DNA of 64,000 nucleotides from Angiostrongylus vasorum (taxonomy: Eukaryota; Nematoda; Chromadorea; Rhabditida; Metastrongylidae): positions 1,798,001 through 1,862,000 of the forward strand of contig JADANN010000364.1 in assembly GCA_018806985.1 (NCBI GenBank), read 5' to 3'. Below, piece after piece: positions 1 through 11,844 of the stretch. The translations under genes and the position numbers were made by a program. Within the stretch, counting starts at the first letter, position 1; every line of letters starts with the position of its first letter. A model generated the notes under the pieces. It had not been told where the DNA came from. It saw nothing but the letters and a program-made list of their open reading frames with translations, and searched no databases.

Positions 1-214
1 TGCAACAAAGTAAGGATGCGAAGAAAGAGGCAACTATGGTAAGAAGGAAAGTAGTTACGCATAAAATCATAGAGTGCTGACGCTATCGCCGCCCCTATCC
101 AGAGATTTCTTGCCCTACATTATGAAAAGTGCTTTAGTAAACGGTGAAGACTACTGCATAAAATGTGCTCATCAACTCCCACATGTAATTCAACCATCTA
201 AATATCTTCTAAAA

Positions 215-465
215 GAGCGCGCATTGCTAAGCAGTTAGAGCTGCCATTTAATACACGCGGGTCGTTGGTTTGATCTCGCCAACTCTCGTGGTTCGTTAAT
301 TTGGTGTTAGCATTCTCTAAAAAGATAGAAAGAAACGAGTTAATGCACTGGCACCGAAAATCATAGTGCACAGCAAACATGCCCTGAAGCATCTGTACAA
401 CCACGAATGGAGTCGAATACATAACGTATCCTTCAAGGATTGATCAAAGACCAACACTTCATACT
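215..465 (+). mobile_element. Family D SINE, strongly diverged
   Basis: Head-like GCGCATTGCTAAGCAGTTAG and GGTTTGATCTCGCCAACTC, with tail-like CAAGGATTGATCAAAGACC. The core is mostly lost. Confidence 0.4.
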
Positions 466-1025
466 TCTATCATTTAAATTCCTTCTAAAGGAAATAATTT
501 TTGCTTATCGGTAATTAAAAATACGAATTGTCTTCGTTTCGTATTTCCAATCGTCTTTTTGAAAAACGACAATTTTCCTTCGTGGCACAATATTACGGGT
601 TGACTACTACTAAGCGTTTGGATATTAGGGTTCACATAAGCAACCTATGAATCCGATTAACAACAAGTTACTAGATTAATTAAGAAATTGTCTAAGCAGA
701 AGTGAAGAACCTGAAAGTTGTGAAGGCTGAGTGTCCCCCACAATTCCTTGTGAGAATGTTAACAACTCAACAATGTTTATCCTACGGATTAAACGATCGC
801 CGAAAAGTAAAAGCAAAAGGTGAAGGTTGAAAACTTCCACTGATCTATTTCTACACTTGATAAGTGAGTTAATCACAATAGACGACCGAGAACAAATCAT
901 ACGACAGCCAAGCACATGTGACTCAAAGTCATGCTTTCCTTTGCATCTTATCTTTTTGTTTGTTCAGATTGTGCGGCAATGTACCAGCGTTACCAAACAT
1001 TAAGCTATTGCACTTCTACATGGAT

Positions 1026-1305
1026 GTATCTCAGTGGTTAGTTGTGTCGTGCAATACACATAAATCGGTCGTTGGTTGGATCACGCACCACTGGCCAATT
1101 AAGCCATACATCCTTCCGTGGTTGGCACACTGATACCGCACGTGCCTGACAGAAGAACAGCCTTGACGTGACACTTCGGTAAGCCACCGAATGTCATTGT
1201 ATAGGACATATATAAATTTAACCACCTTGGCAATATTTGATAAAGTCGAATGCATGATGTATTCTTCAGGAATTGATCAATGCCGAACGCTTTATTCTTA
1301 CGCTT
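1026..1305 (+). mobile_element. Family D SINE, diverged
   Basis: Head ATCTCAGTGGTTAGTTGTGT with GGTTGGATCACGCACC, middle CACTTCGGTAAGCCACCGAA, tail CAGGAATTGATCAATGCCGA. Block order is intact but identity is low. Confidence 0.6.
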
Positions 1306-1569
1306 ATTTCTACATAAAAGTCTTTTCTACTATTACACACCCGACACCACACGTATCACACTGTGTGGATCCCAACATTACTCGCATTCGATTTATTTCT
1401 TCTCATCCATCATCTAGGAAGGTCTTCCATTCAGACTTCCTGTGTGTGGGTTCTGCTACTCATTAGGGATCTTTTTTGCTCTTTGTGAATGTTTCTGAAT
1501 GCTGGTCGAGTCCGTTCTTGCAATCCAAAGAGAGCTGTGATATGGTGTTCCCCATGTGGATTAAAGAGA

Positions 1570-1717
1570 AGTGAGCTTGTGCCAGACAAGTATGATTCAA
1601 ATTTCCCAACCGCAGAGGGATGGAAGGGTTGATGAGACGAGACGGGGTCGAACCTGGGTGTGTTGTGTCATCCGTGTCATGAGAACGGTCTCTACCACTG
1701 CACTACTCGCTCCCACT
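1570..1717 (-). mobile_element. SINE with family D core but a different tRNA-like head
   Basis: Read on the minus strand the head is GGGAGCGAGTAGTGCAGTGG then TAGAGACC, with a strong B box GGTTCGACCCCGTCTC. It is followed by the family D core block (CCTTCCATCCCTCTGCGG, ACTTGTCTGGCAC). The head is closer to a true tRNA than that of standard family D copies. Confidence 0.6.
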
Positions 1718-1799
1718 ATGTAGTAATAATAACGTGAAAGATTAATAATTGGCAAAAGATTGAAAGATTAATAATTGACAAAAGATTGCTGAGAGTTGC

Positions 1800-2080
1800 G
1801 AAATATTGCTTCTACAATGCTGAGATATTTGCAAAACTCCGGACCACTGGTGTCTGCGTTAGGAAACGAAAGCGCTATTGTCCTTCCCGGGGAGTAACGC
1901 GTCGATAGAACTAGCTGAGAGACAGGCGAAATGAAAGACCCGCATGGTGTGGTGGTGAACGCGTTACTCCCCGGAAAGGACAACAGTGCGTTCGTTTCCC
2001 ATCGCAGACACCAGCGGTCCGGAGTTTTGCAAATATCTCAGCATCGTTATGGCAATATTTCATATAATACCGTGCCATTA
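1800..2080. mobile_element. Family A palindromic MITE
   Basis: Both arms are present (ACTCCGGACCACTGGTGTCT and its inverted partner near 2005-2030) with the AACTAGCTGAGAGACAGGCG loop. The left arm is slightly shortened. It is preceded by a 27-base tandem duplication (1734-1787) built on GAAAGATTAATAATTG. Confidence 0.82.
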
Positions 2081-2084
2081 GGAA

Positions 2085-4765
2085 AGAGGAGGCACTGAAT
2101 AGAAAGTAACGACATTGTTTAAAGTTTCGGAATGATGAAGACAACGAGAGCTCATCTTCCATCAGCATAACGGGAGAGAACTGAGTGATCTAACCTTGAT
2201 AAGTGTACTGTTTGTGAAAGCTAGCTCAATTCGTTCTTTTTGTTGCCGTTTATGACAGACGAGGAGTGAGCAGGTGTGGTCGATTTCTATCATTTTTTTG
2301 ACAGTTCTATTTTCGGGACCAAAAAAAATGAAAGAGACTGAATCTTCACTCTCCTTGTGTTTGGAGCCTAATTAAGAAGGTAAACGTAAGAAAAAAGTTA
2401 TATTCGATCCTAAAAATAGTATTAACACAGCAAAAAAGTGCTAACATCGGTGATAATGTTGCTTGCCGTCGCTCTAAGAAATTTCGCACATAAACTTCAA
2501 GTTTGCTTGTTCTCGGTTAGTACATTTTTCTTGAGTTATTTCAGTAATGGTTTCATTTTCCTCAATGATCAAATTACTGCTGGGTTTCGTTATGGGCTTG
2601 TCCAACTAGTAGTTTCTAGCTGAAAGTTCAAAAAATTGAAGCAAGCGATGGAGAACCCAATTTATCACAATGGGTTCTACCAGTGTTGCGAAAGAAGTTT
2701 GAGAAAAAAAGAAACAACGAACTCAATAGATATTTTGTGGGGCAACCATCTCTTCTCAAACAATCATCTACCAGAGCTTTCATTTGTCCCACTAACCAGT
2801 TTAGTCTATGAGTTTTCTCTTCCATTATTAATATGTTACAATGGTGAGAATAATGTAGCAATGGAGGATAAAATCGAAAGATTGTCTCCTTTTCGACTGG
2901 GGTAAGTAAGCTTTTTCGTTTACAATACATGGCATGGCGTATTGTAGACCCTGCAACACTGAACAGATTCAAAGGAGGGATTCGGTTAGGACGTAACAAA
3001 CAAAAGTACTTGTCCAGAAGCAAACGAAACCAACGAAAAAAAGTAACGACGCTTAGAAACCGAAAACCACTTATTTGATATTAAAAAATAGGATGCAAAG
3101 AATCTGAAATTGTTCACAGGATGAGCAGTCACTTTGTTCCGCAACAGAGTGGGCAGTCATTTGAGATAGCAAGCTTACAAGCGGCTTAAATGCTCATCTA
3201 TTATGGACGAACAACTTCACTTTAGGATCCGAAGTTCATATAAATGCAATTCACAAGTCGTTCCCATACAATTTTCACAGAACAATGTTGACATGAACTG
3301 ATCTGAATACGAGGCAAACTACCTCAACATAGACGACATCTCTTAACTTTATTTTTTCTTCCACATTTTTTCTCAAGATCAGATTCAAATTGATGTCGGT
3401 ATCAGAAAACACTTGACGATCGAACCGGATAAAATGACATGAGATTTATCACACTTCATGTACTACGTCACTACTATTTCCGGGAATTTTGCTCTTTTCA
3501 GTGGGTTATAGGGAAGGTTTCTTATGTGATTTACTTTACAAACATATAAGGAAAGAGAAAAAACGAGTCCTAAAGTCCAATCAAACCAGGGTAAATAATT
3601 CAAACACGAGCGGGTTTTTTCTACACTTTCTAGGAAATGAGACAATCCACATAATGCCCTTTTTTTCGTTCCATTTTTTTACTTCTAAAGTTGATTCACT
3701 GCATGAACACCAAAACAGTCAAAGAAAGCCCCAAAAGTGAGCGTAAAAATCGGTCGGATATCCCTGCTCTGGATGCTTTTTAACATTAATCTATTCTTTG
3801 ATTGCGGATAGGATTTCGAGCAGAACTATAGCACTTCTACTCGACGTTAATATCGGATTGGGGCAAAAACGATTATAGACTTTATCCTCATGAATTTCCC
3901 AAAGACATTTCATAATATATTCATTGCCGACATTTCTGTTGTACAATCGTTTTTCCAACTTCAATCTAGGAGCATTTTTCGCCAATTGATATGGTGCTCT
4001 CATTGGACATAAGGCAACGCTGGCAGCTTGAAATGACATCAAGGCATCGCCTACGGATGGATCTTACGATTTCTAACAGATGATACCAGTCTCACGATGA
4101 AGGAACTGATCAGTGCCTAAAAACACTGACAAAAATCATCTGAGACAAATAATAGAATCCACCTCTCGAAAACTACCTAGCGTTTGTGAGAAGAAAAAAT
4201 TTAACATTCATAGTTGTAACTGATTCGGAACACATTGAAAAGGATGAAAAAGCTTGATAATTGGGTGCAGCAAAGAAGCCTGTTTCGCACTTCTTTTACA
4301 CAACAACAAAAACGACCCATTTCTCGATCGCACTGTGCCGTAAGACGAAAAGCGAGTGCTTTACGACAACAGACAACGATAAGCAAAGAGGTTGGAATGA
4401 GATGAAAAAGTACCTAGCATTTTCCAAGGGCAAGTTTTCATCAAAGAAATGGTTATAACAGGTTCTTTGTTTTTAGTGGAGGGATTCATCTAGGCCTTGG
4501 ATATTGGAAAAAACAATCACAGTAGAGTAAGAATATAATGAAAGCGATAGAATTCTCCAGGAACCTCCAGAAAAGTTCATCCCTCTTGGACGGATCACAC
4601 AAAGGACAACTAACGCTGCAGACATTGAAAAAAATTGAGCTTGAAACAATAGATCCCCCCACTATACCCTCAAGACCTCTCACCAACCAGCTATTCCATG
4701 TATATCGACAAATACTGGTTGAAAAAATCATCGATAGCCACGCAGATGGAAGAAATAAAAAAAAG
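2085..4765. other. Intergenic stretch, no gene recognised
   Basis: AT-rich sequence with scattered open frames. The longest is a 131-codon minus-strand frame at 2628-3023 containing EEKTHRLNWLVGQMKALVDD, with no recognised domain or convincing splice sites. No family A-D copy was seen. Confidence 0.5.
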
Positions 4766-4767
4766 CT

Positions 4768-5032
4768 CTTGGCGTTGATCAATCCCTGAGGGATGTGCCA
4801 TGAATTCGACTTCGTTAAGTATCTTTGGAGGCTGTTGAATGCATAACTGACTTTTAGAATTACTCGCGGTGGCCTAACCGATGGATCAAGTCAGTGCGTG
4901 CTGCTATCCTCCTAGAAAAATCTGTTTCAAATTTGTCGACGCCGGAGGGATGAAAGGCTTGGTGTGCCTGGTGCGCTGGTATCGGTCCCATGTGTATTGC
5001 AGGGCGCCTCCTACCACTACGCTGTGCGCCCT
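4768..5032 (-). mobile_element. Family D SINE, moderately diverged
   Basis: CTCTTGGCGTTGATCAATCC, CTCGCGGTGGCCTAACCGAT, GACGCCGGAGGGATGAAAGG and head TCGGTCCCATGTGTATTGCA. Confidence 0.75.
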
Positions 5033-5034
5033 CA

Positions 5035-7295
5035 TGAAAGAAGTGCTTGCGAATAATTCGTTGCTTTCAGAGAACATAGAATGAACGGTCGGAATAAATA
5101 AACCTATATCTCTTTAGTGAGGACGTGTAGATTCTAGAAGATTTTATTTTGAATAATAAATCTGGCTTCGAACGTGGGCTATAGCTTTTCAAAGTTGTGG
5201 TCCAAATTAGTCATTCATTACGAACCAAAGGAGAACAACAGATGTGACCCGGGCAGCTAAACACATCAGTAATTGTACTTTCTTTCCGATTGCTGATGCA
5301 TGATTAACAAGTCGTCATTTCTACAGGTGCTTTTGATACTAAGCAAAAAAACCTGATGACGTCTGCAGAAATCGCTTTCATTAATTGACTCGCATAGGCT
5401 AAAAATGGGAAATGCCACAATGTTGAGAAAACCCATGTGGCCGTATTTTCATTCTTTGAAGGCCTATACATTACATATCACATTCTTAGTTGTTCTCGTG
5501 AGATTGTTTCTGTGGTGATCATAGTTAGAAGGATTGTTTCGGAATCACGCTTGCTTAATTTGAGCCTACAACTAATGAATCGTAAGCTATAAGAGGGTCA
5601 AAGTATACCAGTGATACAAAGAGACATAAATATAAGTAAACGACGACGCTTGTCTTGGGCACACTTCGAACACTGCCAGTATGGAACGGAAATGCTGCAA
5701 TTCAATGGTAAATGTCATCCATAATTTATAGTCCATAATTTATAGACTACAAAAACAACTGTCTAGACTAGTAAAGGTTCAATTTTATACTGTAATCCAG
5801 GCAATGTTGCGTGGCATGTTTGGTGAATTTATTGTTTTTAACCAATAAATAGGATTAAGCGACAGCTAGTGTTTGTTACTGATAGCAGTGCTTCTTCGGC
5901 AGATTAGCCTTTCATCCAACTATTTGATTGCCGAGGGAAGGAATGCTTGAGATGGCGCTTTCGAGTCGAGCACGGTGTGTTCATGAGCGACTGAAGCTTT
6001 TTGTGTTGTTCCGTTTCATCAAAACAAGGAAGAAGTTGGAAAATCTATTGAAAAGATTTGTGGTAAAAGAAATTATGTAATGAGAGGATTGCTATAGCTA
6101 ACGTTTGAATTTCGTGAGGGCAATTTTTGAAAAACCAAGACACTTTTCCTCACCACTTTCGACGGTCTACAGCCTCGTCGTGACTGTTGATGTCCTTGCT
6201 TATCGCACTGCGAAGTATATATAGCTAGGAATGCGTCGCTTGAGCAAACTAAGTCAAGAAGAAAATGAACAACTACCATGTGAAAGTTCAGCTAAGAGCA
6301 CACTTATGTCACGAAAGAACTTGGTGAGTTATCTCTATGGTAACTCTTTTCTCTCCAAAAAGTAAAAATAAATGCCATCGTAGCAAAAAAGTGATGGCCT
6401 TCGCACTCCTTCAGTAGCGGAACCCTGTGAACTGCTCTGGTGCACGACTGGGAGTACAACTTCCCGCCTGAGTTATTCGATGACTGATGGGATTAGAGAC
6501 AAGCCGATAGATGTAGGTTGCATAGCAATTTTTTCCCTAGTTATCTAAATGTAAAATGACGATATGAGGAAAATTTAAAAGTGCAGAGAAAAGACAACGA
6601 AGGAAAATCGAGCGCTAAAGAGTGGAAAAAAGGGGAATAAAGCCTAAAGTAACACAAAGTGTCACTTTGACGTTTAATCTTGAACTTCGAAAAAATTAAA
6701 ACTCGCAAGGAATACAGTCCTCCGTCTTTTCGTCTTATCAACACCTTCGCATTCGTCTTCGCCTTAAACTAGGCACTGAAGAAACATGTCATCAAGAAAA
6801 CAATAAAATGCACTATGGCTTAGAAGTAATAACAATACCTGCCAAGAAATAAGAAGGCTTTAAAGTACCTAGAAATCAATTTCTGTGGGAAATTGCAAGA
6901 TTGTGTTGGTTTTTGCAAACAGCCATTTAGTCTTCGAAATTCTAATGCATTGTCTTGAAATCTAGTTGGTCGTCTTCAATGTCTGGGTGGTTTGATCCAC
7001 CAGTCCTCCATTAGAGAGGTCAACATTACACGCTCTTTAGCCCCGCCAGCTCATCGCCACGCTTATCAATCACATTCCGCTTTAACGTTTTACAAAGAAA
7101 AGTTGCAAGCGGATGAAGAAAAAAAAACTCTGCAGCGGCGCCATCCGATTTTCCAGAAGTGCTGAATTATTTCTAATCTTGGGTGATTCTATTAGAGGCT
7201 GGGCATTCACTACGCATCACTCAGCAGCAGTTTCTCGTCCGAAAAAGTTGCTAAAGGCATGCTCCTAAGCTCACCTTTATTGCCTTGGATAATTA
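5035..7295. other. Intergenic stretch, no gene recognised
   Basis: No repeat copy and no open frame over 70 codons. A short segment near 5640-5700 reads RRRLSWAHFEHCQ in one frame, faintly like Tc1/mariner transposase, but too short to call. Confidence 0.45.
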
Positions 7296-7299
7296 GGCT

Positions 7300-7555
7300 A
7301 ACATGGACTTATAATAAAGTTTCATTCGGCTAGGCGGAGGCCTCCGAGTGAGGATACTCCATTCGAGAGGTGCTTGTCTCAATCAAATTCCACTCGATTC
7401 ATGATTCGACTCAAATGCACAACGAACACCTACATCGCGTGGACCAACCGTTGTGGACAAACGACTCGAATCAATTCGTCTCTGAAGAAGACGAAGACAT
7501 CGAAACGCCAGCCGAATACAACTCCATAACAACGCCATGTTAGCTTAACCATCCA
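7300..7555 (+). mobile_element. Family C element
   Basis: Carries GAAGACGAAGACATCGAAAC and GCCATGTTAGCTTAACCATC at the right end, with ACGAACACCTACATCGCG, shared with copies at 9.9 and 52.9 kb, in the interior. Confidence 0.65.
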
Positions 7556-8473
7556 AGAAAACATTGATTAACTGTGGCAAGGTTGAGCGGTAGTCGGTCT
7601 TAAAAATTATATTTATTGTATTTTTCATATAAAACTTAGTAGAAGAGAGCGCATTTAGCACCACATGTAGAAATTTTCAATCTTGCAACGCTCTGAAAAA
7701 GTTTTTTAGGACACGACATACTAGGACGACAGAGAGTGGAAGTTGAAGACTGAGGCTGCACGTACATCACTGAGCATTTAGTAAATGCAAGATGAATCAC
7801 CTCATTGGGAAGAGTTGGAAAGGGGTGTTCACCGTGATTCGATCTTCACAGATGAAGACTTCTAGTTAAAGTAGACGAAAGCGTGAACCTAAGGTGCCTT
7901 CGGTTTCGTACGAATCCTTGTAAGCATATACAGACACCGACCTTCTAACGTTGTTTGTTCTCGAAACCTTCGTGCCAAGGAACTCTGGCCTTTTCTAAGA
8001 AGATTGGACAGGAAAAAAAACTGAAAATTCGAGTGGCTGCTTTAGGAAACAAGTCGAAGTCATACATGAGATAGATGAGAGTCATATATTTTGACTAAAA
8101 ATTGGAAGACAACAGAAAAGAAGTGTGATCCGTTGCCAAGCTCTCAGATATTGAAGTGAGCAAACTAAGCACGTCAAAACGAACTTGAAAAAGAAGAGTT
8201 AAGGACGGAAATATACCATAATGTTGAATTTCACTACATCATGGATAACCGGTACAAAGCTGCCAGAGGAATATTTTCACTAAATCGGCATAATTTTTCA
8301 CTAATGACTTAATAATTCCCTTGAAACCACTGCTAATAGGACGAAATGTGCCCCCTTTCTTTATGCGACAACCTCTTACATAGGTGAGCAATAGGAATGG
8401 TTTAGCTTGCTAATTAATTTCAACAACTCTCTACCAAAGATTGAAGGAAAAAAAGTGCATCCGTTAAAATGTT

Positions 8474-8740
8474 TATAACACGGCACGTGCGTCGAAGTGG
8501 TTAAAGGTTCTCTGTAATACAAACAGAGGATCTCTCGATCCCATGCAGTGCATTCACCAAATGCTCTACGCCTACGGAGTCGACAGATTGCTATCAGAAT
8601 AGTTTGCGAGGAAAAAAATTGGCTTTTTACATCACTCAACAACTCATATGCATTCGGTCATTTGTAGCAACGGTAAATGAAGTCGAACACTAGAAGCATC
8701 TCTCAGGAATTGAAACGCTGAACGTTTCATCTTTTAACAC
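8474..8740 (+). mobile_element. Family D SINE, diverged
   Basis: Head GTGCGTCGAAGTGGTTAAAG with CTCTCGATCCCATGCAGTG, tail TCTCAGGAATTGAAACGCTG. The core is poorly preserved. It directly precedes a family B copy. Confidence 0.55.
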
Positions 8741-8756
8741 TTATAAGGTTTATGTC

Positions 8757-9120
8757 CTCTCCCAACGGTTTACCACCTCATCGTGGCTGGGAGTTGTTTC
8801 TGGATGTCGGGCTGAGATGTACAGCAAGGGTGTTCATCCTCCCTGAAAGGCCTGCGAAGCTGAGAGGGTGTCTGCGCTTCCATCAGGAAGCTCAGCTAAG
8901 AGTAAACCAATTCTAGGATCTACCACCGTCCTGGTACCAAACTATATATAATATTCCGTATACGCACGGTGACAAATCTCCCTCTGACTCACAAAGGGTG
9001 CGACTGCCTACGATAGTGACGACCTGGGGCAGACTTTGGCCTGGCCAACCTTAGGACTCCAGGGAACACAATGACTAAACCAGCAAAACTACGAAAAAAA
9101 ATAGAAATTATGCTAGTGAT
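8757..9120 (-). repeat. Family B repeat (RTE-head related)
   Basis: CCCAACGGTTTACCACCTCA at one end, then AGGATCTACCACCGTCCTGG and ACGACCTGGGGCAGACTTTG. Uninterrupted apart from small indels. Confidence 0.78.
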
Positions 9121-9162
9121 TGCACAACTATTGAAGACGGTATTCAAATGAGCAAATAAATG

Positions 9163-9437
9163 ATAAAGCTCTCGGCGTTGATCAATTCCCTGAGAGATGC
9201 GCCATGCACTCGACTTCATTAAGCATCGTTTGGAAGTGACTGAATACATATCTAGCTTTTACAGTGACTCGCGGTGGCCTACCGATGTATCGAGCCATTG
9301 CTGCAACCTCCCAGCCAAGTCTGTTACCAATTTGCCGACCCTGGAGGGAAGTAAAGGTTGTTGAGCCACGGGCGCGGGGATAGATCCCATGTGTGGATCG
9401 CAAGGCGTCTCCGACCACTGCACCACACGCGTCTTCA
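9163..9437 (-). mobile_element. Family D SINE
   Basis: CTCTCGGCGTTGATCAATTC, CTCGCGGTGGCCTACCGATG, CCAATTTGCCGACCCTGGAG, then head GATAGATCCCATGTGTGGAT. Full-length; it follows a family B copy. Confidence 0.8.
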
Positions 9438-9744
9438 CTGAGAATAGTTGACGAAATAAGAGGAAAGTACGTTTAAATAGCACAACAAAAAGTGAATATG
9501 TCTAAGCTTTAATCAGAGTGAAGAAAGACTTAACTAGATCTAGCTTTTTGCTAAAGCTGTTTCTATCCGATGTACCAACCCGAATAGTATGAAGATGAAA
9601 AATGGAAAATAGGAATGGCAATGCGGAAATTGTAAGTTTTACCACGGTTACCCGTATTCATATCTGATAGAAAACCAAGGTTTTAATTATTAATGCTAAG
9701 GTTAAGTGACGGTCGGTTTGAAAGATATCGATTCGCTATGTGCC

Positions 9745-10035
9745 AGCTATTAATACAACACCGGTTGGTGCAGGATGCACTGCCCGCTTAAAATAGATCA
9801 CACTGGGTGGCGACAATCGAACAATTCTCGTCCTGTATAGAGGACGCCGTCCAATGAAGCGAACCCGGTGGCCCTCCAGTGGACTCGACCCGATGTGACA
9901 ACGAACAACATCGTGATAACAACCAGTCGTAAATCATCGAATCAATCCCGCCCTGAGGAAAACGAAGACGTCGAAACGTCAGCCAAATGGGCGTCTTTGT
10001 CAACCTCGCGTTAGCTTAATAATCCACGAAGGTAT
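9745..10035 (+). mobile_element. Family C element
   Basis: Left TACAACACCGGTTGGTGCAG, interior GACCCGATGTGACAACGAAC, right GAAGACGTCGAAACGTCAGC and CTCGCGTTAGCTTAATAATC. Confidence 0.7.
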
Positions 10036-10039
10036 TGAT

Positions 10040-11560
10040 AGAAAGCTACTGGCGCTGCACCAATAGACACCTTAATTGTATCGCAAACCTGCTGATTAGG
10101 CTATCACGTCAAGAAAAGATTTCAAGGTAGCGGTACTTGAGCTTCACCCGTACTACTCGTGGAAGGTGCCCCCACGTCGAGAGCCGCAGTAAAGATACTA
10201 AGATGTGCGTCATCACTCAGAGTAAGAAACCTGTGAACATAATGGTGAAGAAAGGTGTCTGGCGACTCCTAGAATTCGTAAAATTTCTGGACAATTTTGT
10301 TATTTTATGACTTCTTGCACTTCTACGTTATGAATATTCCGAAGAATTCAATGTGGTCGCACTTTCTTGAAGAAATGTGGAGCCGTAGCGCGCCATTGGA
10401 GCTGCAGAATAGCTGTCTGCAGTCTGTAAATGTGCGTATTCTAGCCATTAAACACAGATCAATAGAAAAAGAATGCGATTTCGAGAAACAACTGAGGCCA
10501 TTCTTCGTCTGATTCAAGCAACATTTATAATGCAAGTAAGAATTGTTTACAAAAACGATTTAACTTCGTCGTTTTCCCTCTTAGCGATCGCGCGGTTGTT
10601 AAACAGCATATGTTTACTTCCATACAATAATACATATACAACACAACCGTGGCTGACGTTTCGACAGTATCGCCTTCTTCAGAGCCTGGAAGGCTACACT
10701 AACACGCAACTTACTGGGTCAAACGCTTCAACAGCACAAACAGAGAGATGAAAATCTGCACGATAATTACAAGATCTACGGCTTCTCGAAAAACTCACCG
10801 CTTTTTTCAACTGTCTTCCACCGAGGAAGTAGAACCGCTCAGAGTCGCACATGGTTGACGACTGCACCACCCCAAATCAACGATCGATACGAAGGTACGT
10901 AGCGAGATCACGTGTGATCTCGAGGCATTCCTCCCTGCTATTCATCGTAGGGATTTTTGGCACTTATCCAAAAAACCTCGAGGAATTTGCGCGTTGGTGT
11001 TTTAGGATGCCGTGCGAGGATAGCGACTTTTACGTCAAAATCGTCTCCGCTGTGCCTTTGAATCCTATGCGTTAATAGAAATAGAAAGTCGATACTGAGA
11101 ACTATTACAAGATGAAGCAGCAAAAAGGATTTAATTCGAAAGGAGTTGTTAAATAGATAAGTAGAACATGAATAGAGACGAAGAGATATCTGATCCACCA
11201 CAAAGACTCAAATAAAAGTGACTTCGCCCCCGTGGACATATTCACGGATGATGATCACATCACCTATGCTACCATGTTGCTAGGACGCATTGCGATCCGA
11301 AAGAAGTTCCGGAAGTTGAGTATTCAGGCACTAAGGCGATAAAGAGTTCACTGACGCACTGCTTATCGTTGTCAGGAATGGACTGACGGGAAGTAGAAGC
11401 GGCCATGCTGGTGAGCCATACAAATGGAGGCTTGTGTGCCCTCGATACTGTGTTTCAGCGAAACTGAACTAAATTCGATAAGTGCAGATATGCACATGAC
11501 TAATGTACAGTTTATTTGTCTATTCGTTTATTCGTTCTATGGTTCAAAGTAGTTAAAAGG
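10040..11560. other. Intergenic stretch, no gene recognised
   Basis: Apart from the family C fragment at 10635-10705, nothing is identified. A more GC-rich block at 11220-11450 has no clear frame and no second copy in the window. Confidence 0.45.
10635..10705 (-). mobile_element. Family C terminal fragment
   Basis: GGCTGACGTTTCGACAGTAT and CGCCTTCTTCAGAGCC match the inverted right-end module of family C. Nothing else of the element is preserved. Confidence 0.5.
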
Positions 11561-11561
11561 A

Positions 11562-11841
11562 CAAAAAGCTCTCTGCGTTGATCAATCCCCTGAGGGATGC
11601 GCCATGCATTCGACTTCATTAAGCATCGTTTGGAAGTGATTAAATGCATATCTGGTCTTTGCAATGGCTCGCGGTGGCCTACCGATGTGTCGAGCCAGTA
11701 CTGCTATCGTCCCAGACAAGTCTGGCTCCAATTTGCCGACACCAGAGGAGTGCGAAGGCTTGGTGGGCCATGGGCTTGGGGATGGATTCCACGTGTCTGT
11801 TGCAGCGTCTCCGATCACCATGCCACACGCGCCCTTGCAAC
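11562..11841 (-). mobile_element. Family D SINE
   Basis: CTGCGTTGATCAATCCCCTG, CTCGCGGTGGCCTACCGATG, CCGACACCAGAGGAGTGCGA, head TCCACGTGTCTGTTGCAGCG. Overlapping ORFs of 60-155 codons here are artefacts. Confidence 0.8.
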
Positions 11842-11844
11842 ATG

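Noticed and set aside
2628..3023. 131-codon minus-strand open frame
   Set aside because: No domain, no clear splice or start context, overlapping long frame on the other strand; kept only as a remark.
4538..4789. 83-codon plus-strand open frame that looks protein-like
   Set aside because: It runs into the family D SINE at its end, its alternative frame resembles retroelement linker sequence (EPPEKFIPLGRITQ), and no gene context supports it.
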